Source: Tatumella punctata (lineage in GTDB: Bacteria > Pseudomonadota > Gammaproteobacteria > Enterobacterales > Enterobacteriaceae). From it: a DNA stretch of 64,000 nt. The position numbers and the translations under genes were made by a program. The DNA is taken from assembly GCF_039523735.1 (NCBI RefSeq), contig NZ_BAAAFW010000058.1, positions 124,001 through 188,000 of the forward strand, written 5' to 3'. This document shows, in pieces, positions 35,074 through 43,602 of the stretch (the stretch's first letter is position 1; each line of letters starts with the position of its first letter). The notes under the pieces are model-generated. The model ran no database searches, was not told the DNA's origin, and saw only the letters and a program-made list of their open reading frames with translations.

Positions 35074-35094
35074 CCGGCCTGCAGGCCGGTTTTC
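35072..35094. terminator. Terminator between the FMN dehydrogenase and lacI-type genes
   Basis: Perfect 20-bp palindrome AACCGGCCTGCAGGCCGGTT (35072-35091) beginning at the stop codon and followed by further T residues. It can serve the plus-strand gene and, with the flanking sequence, the convergent regulator gene. Confidence 0.8.
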
Positions 35095-35105
35095 TGACCA
35101 GCCGA

Positions 35106-36128
35106 CTATTGCGGAGCCGAACCGGTACTGCCGCGAATAATCAGCTGCGGGGTAACACAGGACAGGGACTCTGCAGGATGACCGTTCAGGGTGGCCAGCA
35201 GGTAACTGGCAGCTAAACGGCCTATACCTGCCAAATCCACCCGCATGGTGGTTAACGGATGCTCCAGATGCTCAGCGAATTCGTAATCATTAAATCCGGT
35301 GATCGAGATATCATTCGGAATACGTAAATACCGTTCTTTTGCTGCACGCATTGCGCCAAATGCCAGTAAATCATTACCGCAAATCACCGCCGTCGGTGGC
35401 TGTGGTCCGTCCAGCAGACGGAACATTGCCTGGCGGGCATCATTCATCGTGAAAGCATTTTCGATACAATTCTCTGCAGCCAGAGATAAACCGGCATGCT
35501 GCAGCCCCTGACGGATCCCTTCCAGCCGCTCTGACAGGCGATCATTTGACGGCGGACTGCCGAATATCACCGCAAAATGCCGGTGTTTCAGCGCCAGAAG
35601 GTGTTGCAGCAATTGCTGTGAGGCCAGAATACTGTCATAACCCACTGCCGGTCGCTGCGGATCGATAGAAAAGGTCTGAATACAGGGGATCGGGTGCTGT
35701 TGCAGGCGCTTCCATAGCTGCGGGTGGTGGGTATGCCCCACCAGCATCAGTGCATCAACACCATATTCCAGCAATTTATTAACTTCATTCAGCTCAGTAT
35801 CCATATCGAAATCTGAGTTTGCCAGCAGCAGGGTATAGCCCTGCTGATGAATAATTTTCTGGAAAGCATCAATCGGCCGGGAGAAGGTTTCAATTGCCAG
35901 GGTCGGGACCACCGCCCCGATGGTCATACTTTTACGTGAAGCCAGCGTTCTGGCGGCGCGATTAATCACATAGCCCAGCTCTTTACAGGCCTTTTCGACC
36001 GCTGTTTTTCTTGACTCCCGGACAATAGCACTGCCATTAAGTACCCGGGAGACGGTCGCCGTTGATACACCGGACAACCGGGCGACATCTTCCAGAGAAA
36101 CTCGTGCCGGGGTGATTTTATCAGCCAT
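35106..36128 (-). CDS. LacI/GalR-family transcriptional regulator
   Basis: Repressor-type protein of 340 residues. The N-terminal helix-turn-helix and hinge read VSLEDVARLSGVSTATVSRVLNGSAIVRESRKTAVEKACKELGYVINRAARTLAS, a standard LacI DNA-binding domain. A periplasmic-binding-protein-like effector domain follows (TIGAVVPTLAIETFS, FNDYEFAEHLEHPLTTMRVDL). I chose ATG 36128; a second ATG lies at 36131, both after AGGAG. It is divergent from the MFS gene, and two operator-like repeats lie in the shared promoter region, so autoregulation and control of the surrounding genes are likely. The inducer is unknown; a sugar acid is plausible. Confidence 0.92.
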   Translation of the reverse strand: MADKITPARVSLEDVARLSGVSTATVSRVLNGSAIVRESRKTAVEKACKELGYVINRAARTLASRKSMTIGAVVPTLAIETFSRPIDAFQKIIHQQGYTLLLANSDFDMDTELNEVNKLLEYGVDALMLVGHTHHPQLWKRLQQHPIPCIQTFSIDPQRPAVGYDSILASQQLLQHLLALKHRHFAVIFGSPPSNDRLSERLEGIRQGLQHAGLSLAAENCIENAFTMNDARQAMFRLLDGPQPPTAVICGNDLLAFGAMRAAKERYLRIPNDISITGFNDYEFAEHLEHPLTTMRVDLAGIGRLAASYLLATLNGHPAESLSCVTPQLIIRGSTGSAPQ

Positions 36129-36188
36129 CATCCATCTCCTAAAAAGTGATGCTCTCCACAAATTTTATACAGAAACCGGCCAGTGCAA

Positions 36189-36202
36189 TGAAAGCGCTTA
36201 CT
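36189..36202. promoter_or_regulatory. LacI-type operator O3
   Basis: TGAAAGCGCTTACT, with a perfectly palindromic AAGCGCTT core. It sits 61 bp upstream of the regulator start and 32 bp (three helical turns, centre to centre) from O4. Confidence 0.65.
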
Positions 36203-36220
36203 TTGACCTTGACTGGTATT

Positions 36221-36234
36221 TGTAATCGCTTACT
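36221..36234. promoter_or_regulatory. LacI-type operator O4
   Basis: TGTAATCGCTTACT, one base different from O2, and preceded by the same CTGGTATTT flank. It lies in the shared region between the regulator and MFS genes. Confidence 0.7.
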
Positions 36235-36399
36235 TTACGTAATGTTAATGAGTTGGGTTAATTAAATATAACAGAGATACAAAATTTACCATTCATTAAC
36301 AAACTGATGATGCCAAATCATCTCTCTGCCTACCCTGCATATAACAAGTCACACCAGAGCAGACATAACTGACGGGTGATAATTGTAAAGGAAAATCTC

Positions 36400-37719
36400 A
36401 TGCGCAAGTACCCAAAAATACGCTGGATGATGATACTTTTCTGCTTTTTTGCCATCGCAATCAACTATATCGACCGGATAAATCTGGCGATTGCGGCACC
36501 GCATATCAAAAAAGATCTCGGGCTGGATGATACCTCGATGGGGCTGATCCTCGGTGCCTTTTTCTGGACCTACGCACTGATGCAAATTCCTGCCGGGCGC
36601 ATTATTGACCGGCTGGGTACCCGTATCGGCCTGGCGGTCGCCGTCGGCTGGTGGTCACTTTTCACCGTATTCACCGCCTTTGGCCGCGGTTTTACTTCAC
36701 TTTTTATTTCCCGGTTGTTACTGGGGGTCGGTGAATCCGGCGGTAATCCCGGTTGTGCTAAGGTTGTCGCCTGCTGGTTTGCCAAAAAAGAGCGGGCCAC
36801 CGCCAGTGGTATCTTTGATGCCGGTCCGCGGGCAGGCAGTGCGCTGGCATTGCCTCTGGTCGCCTGGCTGATCAGTGCCCGGGACTGGGAAACCTCTTTT
36901 GTGGTTACCGGGGCGCTGGGATTAGTCTGGGTCGTTATCTGGCTGATGTTTTATCGTGACCCCGAAGAAAAACAGGGACTGGATGAAACAGAACGCCAGA
37001 ATTTGCTCGAAGACCGTAAGATGGTCATTTCCAGCCCCGATGAAAAAATAAAACTCAGGACACTGTTCCGCCATCGTACCGTGTGGGGCATGATGATTGG
37101 CTTCTTTTGTATGAACTTTGCCACCTATTTCTTCGTCACCTGGTTTCCCACTTACCTGACAATGTCACAGGGCTTCTCCCTGAAAGAACTGGGTACCCTC
37201 GGTGCTATCCCTGCGCTGATGGGGATCCCCGGCAGTCTGCTGGGCGGGCTGACTTCTGACTGGTTATATAATAAAGGCTTCAGCCTGACGGCTGCCCGTA
37301 AGACCTGTTTAATTGCCGGTATGCTACTCTCTTCGGTGATCGCCTTTGCCGCATTCACCTCAAGCATCACCCTGATCCTGACGTTATTTTCCCTGACCTA
37401 CGCCGGACTGGCCTTTACCGCCGCTAATATCTGGACTCTGCCAGCTGACGTGGCTCCGGGCTCCGGTTATGTCGCCACACTGGGCGGGATCCAGAACTTT
37501 GCCGGTAACCTCGCGGGGATTGTGACCGCCTCCTTTACGGGGGTGATGCTGAGTATCAGCCATGGTTCTTTTGTGGTTCCGCTGGTGGTGGCGGGTGGTA
37601 TCTGTCTGTTTGGTGCCATCACTTTTATGTTCATTATGGGCAAAGTTGAGCCACTGGATCTCGGTGGCGGAGACCCGCAGTCCCCCCAGCCTGTTGCCCG
37701 GCCGGGAAGTACTTACTGA
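36400..37719 (+). CDS. MFS transporter of the anion:cation symporter family
   Basis: Inner-membrane major facilitator, 439 residues, about 12 helices. The first-helix motif CFFAIAINYIDRINLAIAAPHI and FFWTYALMQIPAGRIIDRLGTRIGL are typical of the ACS family, which carries hexuronates, galactonate, glucarate and related sugar acids. I chose ATG 36400 with AAAGGA eight bases upstream; the frame is open to 36376. It is divergent from the LacI-type gene and followed by the secreted lactonase-like and cupin-like genes. The likely role is uptake of the sugar acid made in the periplasm. Confidence 0.9.
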   Translation: MRKYPKIRWMMILFCFFAIAINYIDRINLAIAAPHIKKDLGLDDTSMGLILGAFFWTYALMQIPAGRIIDRLGTRIGLAVAVGWWSLFTVFTAFGRGFTSLFISRLLLGVGESGGNPGCAKVVACWFAKKERATASGIFDAGPRAGSALALPLVAWLISARDWETSFVVTGALGLVWVVIWLMFYRDPEEKQGLDETERQNLLEDRKMVISSPDEKIKLRTLFRHRTVWGMMIGFFCMNFATYFFVTWFPTYLTMSQGFSLKELGTLGAIPALMGIPGSLLGGLTSDWLYNKGFSLTAARKTCLIAGMLLSSVIAFAAFTSSITLILTLFSLTYAGLAFTAANIWTLPADVAPGSGYVATLGGIQNFAGNLAGIVTASFTGVMLSISHGSFVVPLVVAGGICLFGAITFMFIMGKVEPLDLGGGDPQSPQPVARPGSTY

Positions 37720-37767
37720 TATTGTTGTCAGCGGATCACGCCATTTACCCCATCAATGAGGTTCCGA

Positions 37768-38928
37768 ATGAAAAAGATATTATTCACTGCGGCCCTGGTC
37801 GGCTTATGTTCTGTGGCTGCCAGTGCCGCCGCAACACCACAGACCTTTGTCTATATTTCCAATGCCGCAAGCGGGACAATCTCTGCCTGGGCGCTGGATA
37901 AGCACAGTCAGACGATGCAGCCTGTCGCTACCTATCCTGCGGCAAAACAAGTGATGTCATCCGTGGTATCACCCGATAAAAAAACTCTGTACGCAGCTAT
38001 CCGCAGCAAGCCTTATCGGGTAATGAGCTGGCACATTGCGGATAACGGAACACTGACACCTGCCGGCGAAACGCCTCTGCAGGACAGCATGGCCTATATA
38101 TCACTGGATCGCAGCGGGCATTACCTGTTATCAGCTTCGTACGGCGGGGACCTGTTTACGGTAAATCGCATCAATGACAAAGGACAGCCCGAAGCACCTC
38201 CGGTACAGATTGTCCATACGGGTAAACGCGCTCACTGTATTCAGACTGACCCGACGAACCAGTTTTTATATGTATCACTGCTGGGTGCTGACCAGTTCTT
38301 ACAATATCGTTTTGATCCGTACAGCGGCAAAGTCACTCCGGCAACACCACCCGCCGTCAATATTCAGCATGAAGCTGCCACCGGTCCGCGTCACTTTATC
38401 TTTGCCCCGCGGCCGGCGGACGACGGTAACCATTATATTTATCTGCTCACAGAGATGGCCGGTAATATTCAGAAGCTGAAACTGAACAGGGATGGTACCG
38501 TGACACCACAGGAAGCCACGCCTTCTATTGCACCGGAAATCGCCGCCACGATGCAGAAAGGAGAAGCCAGGCCACTGACCGGCGATTTTGACCTGCCCGA
38601 TACCCCGAAACCACGCATCTGGCAGGCCGATATCCATATGACTCCTGACGGGAAGTTCCTCTACTCCACTGAACGCACCAATAGTCTGCTGACAGCGTTC
38701 TCAGTCTCCCCGCGGGACGGAAGCCTGCATTTAATCCGCAGTATTCATACCGAAAAACTCCCGCGCGGTTTTGCCATTGATAACAGTGGCCGTTTCCTGA
38801 TTGAAACCGGCCTGCAGTCTGACCACTTTTCTCTGTACCACATTGATCAGCACTCCGGTGAACTGACACTGCTCTCGCGTTATCCGTCCGCTGAAGGTGC
38901 CAACTGGGTCACAGTGGTAGAAGGTTAA
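37768..38928 (+). CDS. Secreted lactonase-family beta-propeller protein
   Basis: Seven-bladed beta-propeller of the lactonase / 6-phosphogluconolactonase (YbhE) family (PF10282). Unlike cytoplasmic Pgl it has a Sec signal (MKKILFTAALVGLCSVAASAAA), so the 386-residue precursor should act in the periplasm. Propeller repeats such as FVYISNAASGTISAWAL, FLYVSLLGADQFLQYRFD, GPRHFIFAP and DGKFLYSTERTNSLLTAFSV are visible. ATG 37768 has GAGG six bases upstream; the frame is open to 37756. It may open the lactone produced by the dehydrogenase in this island; that role is inference. It lies 48 bp after the MFS gene. Confidence 0.85.
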   Translation: MKKILFTAALVGLCSVAASAAATPQTFVYISNAASGTISAWALDKHSQTMQPVATYPAAKQVMSSVVSPDKKTLYAAIRSKPYRVMSWHIADNGTLTPAGETPLQDSMAYISLDRSGHYLLSASYGGDLFTVNRINDKGQPEAPPVQIVHTGKRAHCIQTDPTNQFLYVSLLGADQFLQYRFDPYSGKVTPATPPAVNIQHEAATGPRHFIFAPRPADDGNHYIYLLTEMAGNIQKLKLNRDGTVTPQEATPSIAPEIAATMQKGEARPLTGDFDLPDTPKPRIWQADIHMTPDGKFLYSTERTNSLLTAFSVSPRDGSLHLIRSIHTEKLPRGFAIDNSGRFLIETGLQSDHFSLYHIDQHSGELTLLSRYPSAEGANWVTVVEG

Positions 38929-38967
38929 CCAACGGTATTAAAAGTGATTATTCATGAGGGTGTTAAG

Positions 38968-39669
38968 ATGCCGAAAAAAACGCGATGCCTGCCGGGTCTG
39001 CTGCTTGCCACCTTAAGTATGCCGCTAATCAGTCAGGCGGCAGAAAAAGTCGTCCCGACTCACCTCGAACCTCTGCACCATGTGATCCTGGAAAATCAGT
39101 ATCTCACGGTGATGCGGGTGATGATCCCGCCGGGGGTCTCCACCCTTTTCCACCAGCAACACCTTGATTATGTGAATACCCACATTGATGGCAGTCCGGT
39201 CACGATTGCTTATCCCGATAAGCCGCCGGTCAGCAGCGTAATGGCAAGTGGTAACGTGAAGTTTGGTGCTCATCAGGGAAAACAGGATATTGATAAAGTC
39301 ACCAATACCGGTCAGACAGTCAACCAGCAGGTAGCGTTTGAAATCCGCCAGCACGGCCCGTTGCATTTTGCTGAAGCACGCCGCCCCGCTCTGCCGCAAT
39401 TCAGCCAGGTCCTGGATAAACCAACGGTCAGGGGCTGGAAAGTCACCCTGCAGCCGGGAGAGAGCACCACGCCTTACCGGCAACACGGGCCGGGGGTGCG
39501 GGTGTTCTTCACCGAAGGACGTGTTCTGATCAGTGAGCCAGAAAAACCTAATCATGACAGAGAGTTATGGGTACATAAGGGGGATGCGATTCTGACTTAT
39601 CCGGGAGAGACCGGGATGACCGATGGAGGCGACAGCACGATGATATTTAATGATTACGAGCTTCGCTGA
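38968..39669 (+). CDS. Secreted cupin-like protein
   Basis: A 233-residue precursor with a Sec signal (MPKKTRCLPGLLLATLSMPLISQAAE). The rest looks like one or two cupin-type beta barrels: VMIPPGVSTLFHQQHLDYVNTHIDGSPVTI in the first half, and LQPGESTTPYRQHGPGVRVFFTEGRVLI with ELWVHKGDAILTYPGETG in the second. His residues could bind a metal. I do not know its function; a periplasmic role next to the lactonase is suggested by position (39 bp downstream). GAGG lies eight bases before the chosen ATG. Confidence 0.7.
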   Translation: MPKKTRCLPGLLLATLSMPLISQAAEKVVPTHLEPLHHVILENQYLTVMRVMIPPGVSTLFHQQHLDYVNTHIDGSPVTIAYPDKPPVSSVMASGNVKFGAHQGKQDIDKVTNTGQTVNQQVAFEIRQHGPLHFAEARRPALPQFSQVLDKPTVRGWKVTLQPGESTTPYRQHGPGVRVFFTEGRVLISEPEKPNHDRELWVHKGDAILTYPGETGMTDGGDSTMIFNDYELR

Positions 39670-39673
39670 TCTC

Positions 39674-39714
39674 CCGATAGCACCGTTCCCGGAAAGCGGG
39701 ACCGGTGCTGTCGG
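39674..39714. terminator. Long hairpin between the cupin-like gene and the codB-like gene
   Basis: An 18-bp stem (CCGATAGCACCGTTCCCG with CGGGACCGGTGCTGTCGG, two wobble positions) and 5-base loop between convergent stop codons. Probably a bidirectional transcription end, without a long T-run. Confidence 0.65.
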
Positions 39715-39716
39715 CC

Positions 39717-40958
39717 TCAGAAACTACGCTGACGGGCTGTGCGGGTGTGAACTCCTAAGGCACACACGCAGAACAGAACGGTGGACAGAATAGAAACCAT
39801 CGCGACAGAATATTGCGCTGCTTTCAGATAACACACCGTACTGCAGATAACAGAAAACAGCCAGCTACTGAGCAAGCAACCCGGCGCATAACGTCCCTGT
39901 CCGGCAATCATCCAGCCAATGATCGCGCCACCGATCCCCGGCACCACAATACCCAGTAAACTTAACCAGTTCACCAGCCAGTTACTGATCCCGGCCAGTG
40001 CCAGGCCAGTCCCCGTGATCCCTAAAAGGACAACTAATTGGCTGAAACTCAGTGGGATCACCGAACTCCAGCCAGAGGCGGCATTATATAAGCCATGCGT
40101 CGCGACCGAAGCACAGTTAATCACGAAGAATACTGCGGCAAATACCGCAAATAAGGAACCGGACCGGGCCAGTAAATGGGCAAAATCACCATCAGTCGCC
40201 TCACCGGTGGCGGCAACCACCCCGCCCAGTAACATCGGCAGGATATTCGCCACAGGAAAAGCTGCCAGAGACGCAATAACCGCCTGGAAAGGTGTTTTCG
40301 ACCAGCGGGTAAAATCTGCGGTCAGCGTTCCCGAGTCAACAAACACCGAAATAGCCATCGTAACGCCAATACCCAGAGCCAGGCTATGGCCGGAAGGCGG
40401 AGTATAGTCCAGCACCTGCTGCCAGCTATGGTGCCGGAAATTAAGTCCCACACTCACAGCACCGGTAATAATAAACAGCACGATAGAGATAATACTGACC
40501 GGTTTCAGCATTTGCATACCGGCCATTGACAGCAGCGTAAATACTGCACCTGCCGCCACCACTGACCAGCCTGAAGGCCATCCGAGCAGACTATTCAGTC
40601 CATGGCCTGCCAGCCCGGTCTGCACTGCAAACCAGCCGACCACCAGCCCGGAAAGAAATACCGCAATCAGTTTCGCCCCCACAGGACTGAAGATTTCCCG
40701 GCAACTTAAGGCAAAGGTTTTCCCCTGCTTTGCCGCCAGAGCACTCAGGCAGGCAACATACACTGCAAGTATAATATTGCCGGTGATGATCGCCTGCATA
40801 CCGCGGATAAAGCCGAGACTGGTGACAATTTGTGCTCCGACAAAAGCACCCACCATCACCATCGGGAAACCGGCCCACACGACTGCGACAGAAAACAGAC
40901 TTTTGCGGGCAGCCGCAGGGACTGCCTCGTGTTCATACTCACCGGATGATTCAGACAC
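39717..40958 (-). CDS. NCS1-family nucleobase permease, CodB-like
   Basis: Inner-membrane permease of about 413 residues and 12 helices, related to cytosine permease CodB: the N-terminal AAARKSLFSVAVVWAGFPMVMVGAFVGAQIV, then SVFVDSGTLTADFTRW (CodB has SAGTLTADFVRF), and VVPGIGGAIIGWMIAG near the C-terminus. No codA deaminase is adjacent, so the substrate may be another pyrimidine or purine. The start is uncertain: the frame opens with a TTG at 41003, while a GTG at 40958 gives a CodB-like N-terminus with AAGG 11 bases upstream. No PurR box was recognised upstream. Confidence 0.78.
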   Translation of the reverse strand: MSESSGEYEHEAVPAAARKSLFSVAVVWAGFPMVMVGAFVGAQIVTSLGFIRGMQAIITGNIILAVYVACLSALAAKQGKTFALSCREIFSPVGAKLIAVFLSGLVVGWFAVQTGLAGHGLNSLLGWPSGWSVVAAGAVFTLLSMAGMQMLKPVSIISIVLFIITGAVSVGLNFRHHSWQQVLDYTPPSGHSLALGIGVTMAISVFVDSGTLTADFTRWSKTPFQAVIASLAAFPVANILPMLLGGVVAATGEATDGDFAHLLARSGSLFAVFAAVFFVINCASVATHGLYNAASGWSSVIPLSFSQLVVLLGITGTGLALAGISNWLVNWLSLLGIVVPGIGGAIIGWMIAGQGRYAPGCLLSSWLFSVICSTVCYLKAAQYSVAMVSILSTVLFCVCALGVHTRTARQRSF

Positions 40959-41095
40959 GATATCAATTACCTTACAGAAAGAAGCCTGTAAGGAATGATG
41001 CAAAAGTTACGCCAGGTGTCTGAGGGCCTGTTTTCAGTGCTCGTCGCTGGCGGGTTTGATCAATATCCCGCCACAGTGCACAAAAATAATGCAGC

Positions 41096-41842
41096 TTACT
41101 GTTTCCAGGCATTCAGGGAAGCCTGTGACCACGAACCATAGGCCGCATTAGGCAGTATGATCCAGTCATCAGCGAAATGTGCTTCATTATCACGCACTAG
41201 CTGACGTTGCTGTTCGGTGGTTTTTTTATTTTTAAATTGTGCAGAAAAGTCCGGCAGACTGTCCCCGAACAGCATAATGATCTGGTAATGCTGACGGATG
41301 GCCTCTCTGCGCACCTGTTTAGAGGCAGTGTCCAGCTGCACACTGTCATCAGAGACCTGAGGCAGACCTAAGGCCCTCAGGGTCGCGAGGGTCTGATTTT
41401 TATTTGCCTGAGAGCGGTCCGAGACATAAAAAATACGGACTTTTTTATCGCTGACTGTCTGCAAAAATTCCTTCGCCCCCGGAATCAGGCCCGGGTGCCC
41501 TGATTTCTCCCACGCATCCCAGGTATCCCACCGGGTATAGTCATGACAATTTTCCATATCTCTGACCAGCAGCGGCGAATTATCCAGCACAGTTTCATCG
41601 AGATCCATCACCACCGCTGCTTTTTCCGGAGACGCTAAGTGCGCGGCTTTCTGCAGGAAATCCTGACGGGCAAATTTATAGGTTTGTAACTGCAGAGCCA
41701 TTATCTCTGCCGATTTTTGCTGATAACGCAGCGCCATTTCATACGCTTTCGGGGTACACAGGGCAGGTGCTTCTGCCGCATAAGACGTTACAGTGACCAG
41801 CGGTAATACGATCAGCGGCAGTGCTTTTAACAGGTTTTTCAT
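41096..41842 (-). CDS. Secreted HAD-IIIB acid phosphatase (class C / e(P4) family)
   Basis: Periplasmic phosphatase of 248 residues. The N-terminal signal (MKNLLKALPLIVLPLVTVTSYAAEAP) lacks a lipobox Cys, so it is probably soluble rather than a lipoprotein like Haemophilus e(P4). HAD motifs: AAVVMDLDETVLDNS (DxDxT motif I), VRIFYVSDRS (motif II), and IIMLFGDSLPDF (motif IV). It likely dephosphorylates nucleotides or other small phosphomonoesters. It follows the CodB-like gene on the minus strand, and a nucleoside-salvage pairing (dephosphorylation outside, base uptake) is possible. Confidence 0.85.
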   Translation of the reverse strand: MKNLLKALPLIVLPLVTVTSYAAEAPALCTPKAYEMALRYQQKSAEIMALQLQTYKFARQDFLQKAAHLASPEKAAVVMDLDETVLDNSPLLVRDMENCHDYTRWDTWDAWEKSGHPGLIPGAKEFLQTVSDKKVRIFYVSDRSQANKNQTLATLRALGLPQVSDDSVQLDTASKQVRREAIRQHYQIIMLFGDSLPDFSAQFKNKKTTEQQRQLVRDNEAHFADDWIILPNAAYGSWSQASLNAWKQ

Positions 41843-41966
41843 CGGGTTCGGATTCGCTCTCTGTGAAAGATGGCAGACATAGTAGGTACCAGAGATGACA
41901 CTTTTATGATCATCAGTACCCGCGTGGCCAGGCTTGTCCGGGAGTAAGAAACTTCGGTAACATCAT

Positions 41967-41985
41967 TGAAATGATAACTATTCGC
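41967..41985. promoter_or_regulatory. Fur box upstream of fecI
   Basis: TGAAATGATAACTATTCGC matches 13 of 19 positions of the Fur consensus (GATAATGATAATCATTATC), including ATGATAA and ATT. It ends 43 bp before the fecI start, the expected place for iron repression of fecIR. Confidence 0.7.
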
Positions 41986-42028
41986 ATATTAATATGCCGT
42001 CTGATATTTAGCTGCGATGTTTATTGTG

Positions 42029-42550
42029 ATGACCGATTCTGCCATACCACCGTCCGGCCTGACCGTTGATACACTCTACCATACACATTATGGCTGGCTG
42101 ACGTTATGGCTGACCCGAAAAATGCACTCGGTTTTTGACGCAGAAGATATTGCACAGGATACCTTTGTCCGGATTCTGGGTTCCCGGCAGCGCGACACTA
42201 TTCGTGACCCGCGTTCGTTTCTGTGTACCGTTGCAAAACGCGTCATGGTGGATCTGTTCCGTCGCCAGGCGCTGGAAAAAAACTATCTCGACATGCTGGC
42301 TAACTTACCCGATGACCAGCTTCCTTCTGCGGAATGCCGGCAGATACAGTTGCAAACCCTGCAACTGCTGGATCAGATGCTGGATACCCTGAGTGACAAA
42401 GCACGCCGGGCTTTTCTGTTATCACAACTGGAAGGATTACAGTATCGCGATATCGCCTTACGGCTGGGGGTTTCTGTCAGCGCCGTCAAAAAATATATCG
42501 CGAAAGCGACAGAGCATTGTCTGATCTTCAGACTGGAGCATGGCCTGTAA
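42029..42550 (+). CDS. fecI: ECF sigma factor FecI
   Basis: Extracytoplasmic-function sigma factor that transcribes fecA when ferric citrate is sensed. The 173 residues equal E. coli FecI. Region 2 is FDAEDIAQDTFVRIL and DPRSFLCTVAKRVMVDLFRRQALEKNYLDML; region 4 is LEGLQYRDIALRLGVSVSAVKKYIAKATEHCLIFRLEHGL. I chose ATG 42029 (MTDSAIPPSG) by alignment with E. coli; an ATG lies four codons earlier. It overlaps fecR by one base (TAATG). Confidence 0.95.
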   Translation: MTDSAIPPSGLTVDTLYHTHYGWLTLWLTRKMHSVFDAEDIAQDTFVRILGSRQRDTIRDPRSFLCTVAKRVMVDLFRRQALEKNYLDMLANLPDDQLPSAECRQIQLQTLQLLDQMLDTLSDKARRAFLLSQLEGLQYRDIALRLGVSVSAVKKYIAKATEHCLIFRLEHGL

Positions 42551-43509
42551 TGCAGACATCCCTTTCTGATGCCCGAAAAACAGCCCTGCGTTCAGCGTCA
42601 TACTGGTACGCACAATTAAATGATCCGCAGGTCACAGCACAACAAACGGCAAAGTGGCAACAGTGGTATTCAGGTCATGCGGATAATCAATGGGCCTGGC
42701 AACAGGTTGAATCCCTGCGCCAGCAACTGAACATCATTCCGGCCCATACTGCCGGCTGCTTACTGCAGGATCCCCCGGCAACACGGCGTTCGGTACTGAA
42801 AGGGATTGTCATACTGGCCGGTGCAGCCACTGCCGGCTGGCCGTTATGGCATTCTGAACTGGCAGAAGCTATGCGGGCCGATTATCACACGGCTAAAGGT
42901 CAGATGCTTCAGCAGTCCCTGACCGACGGCACCCTGTTTGCTCTGAATAGCGACAGTGCCGCCAATGTCCGCTTTGATCGTCAGCAGCGGCTGGTTGAAT
43001 TGTTATATGGTGATATTGCCATCAGCACCGGTAAAGACCCGGCTGGCCGGCCATTTCGGGTACTGACCCGGCCAGCATTACTGACCGCACTCGGCACACG
43101 CTTTTCGGTACAACAGCGCGATAATGACGTTGTGCTGAGCGTCAGTGAACATGTCGTAGAAGCCGTATTACAGAAAGATCCCCGCCAACGGCAACGGGTT
43201 CAGCAGGGGGAAAGTTTACTGATTCAGCGTGACGGGTTTTCTGCTCTCCGGCCTGCGGACCCGCATGACAATGACTGGGTCAAAGGTATGATCAGTTTCA
43301 GTGACCAGCCGCTGAGTCGTGTTATCACCGCCTTATCCGGCTATCATTCCGGATTATTACATTGTACCGCATCAGCAGCAGACCTGAGGTTAAGCGGTAC
43401 TTTTCCGGCGTTTAATACAGATGCCGCGCTTAAAGCCATCGCCTCTGCCCTTCCGGTTAAAATTCAATATATTACAAAATACATTATCGTTATAAGTGCA
43501 ATAAACTGA
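42550..43509 (+). CDS. fecR: FecR anti-sigma/sigma-regulator
   Basis: Inner-membrane signal transducer that receives the ferric-citrate signal from FecA in the periplasm and activates FecI. The 319 residues resemble E. coli FecR (317): cytoplasmic N-terminus (ARKTALRSASYWYAQLND, QWAWQQVESLRQQL), one membrane helix near residues 82-100 (VLKGIVILAGAATAGWPLW), then the periplasmic part (LRADYHTAKGQ-like, FRVLTRPALLTALGTRFSVQQ, LRLSGTFPAFNTDAALKAI). The start overlaps the fecI stop; both are probably cotranscribed under Fur. Confidence 0.94.
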   Translation: MQTSLSDARKTALRSASYWYAQLNDPQVTAQQTAKWQQWYSGHADNQWAWQQVESLRQQLNIIPAHTAGCLLQDPPATRRSVLKGIVILAGAATAGWPLWHSELAEAMRADYHTAKGQMLQQSLTDGTLFALNSDSAANVRFDRQQRLVELLYGDIAISTGKDPAGRPFRVLTRPALLTALGTRFSVQQRDNDVVLSVSEHVVEAVLQKDPRQRQRVQQGESLLIQRDGFSALRPADPHDNDWVKGMISFSDQPLSRVITALSGYHSGLLHCTASAADLRLSGTFPAFNTDAALKAIASALPVKIQYITKYIIVISAIN

Positions 43510-43520
43510 ATAATTCTCAT

Positions 43521-43550
43521 AAAAATTCGTATTTATTGTTGTCCTTTTTA
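43521..43550 (+). promoter_or_regulatory. Predicted FecI-dependent fecA promoter
   Basis: TTGTCCTTTTTA at 43539-43550 is the same as the -10 region of the E. coli fecA promoter as I remember it, with an A-rich AAAAATT element (43521-43527) in the -35 area. It lies in the 93-bp fecR-fecA gap, 53-82 bp before the fecA start. FecI control is inferred. Confidence 0.65.
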
Positions 43551-43602
43551 GTTTTTCATTCGACTCCATCAGTGACGATATAAAAATAATGACGGAGATA
43601 GC

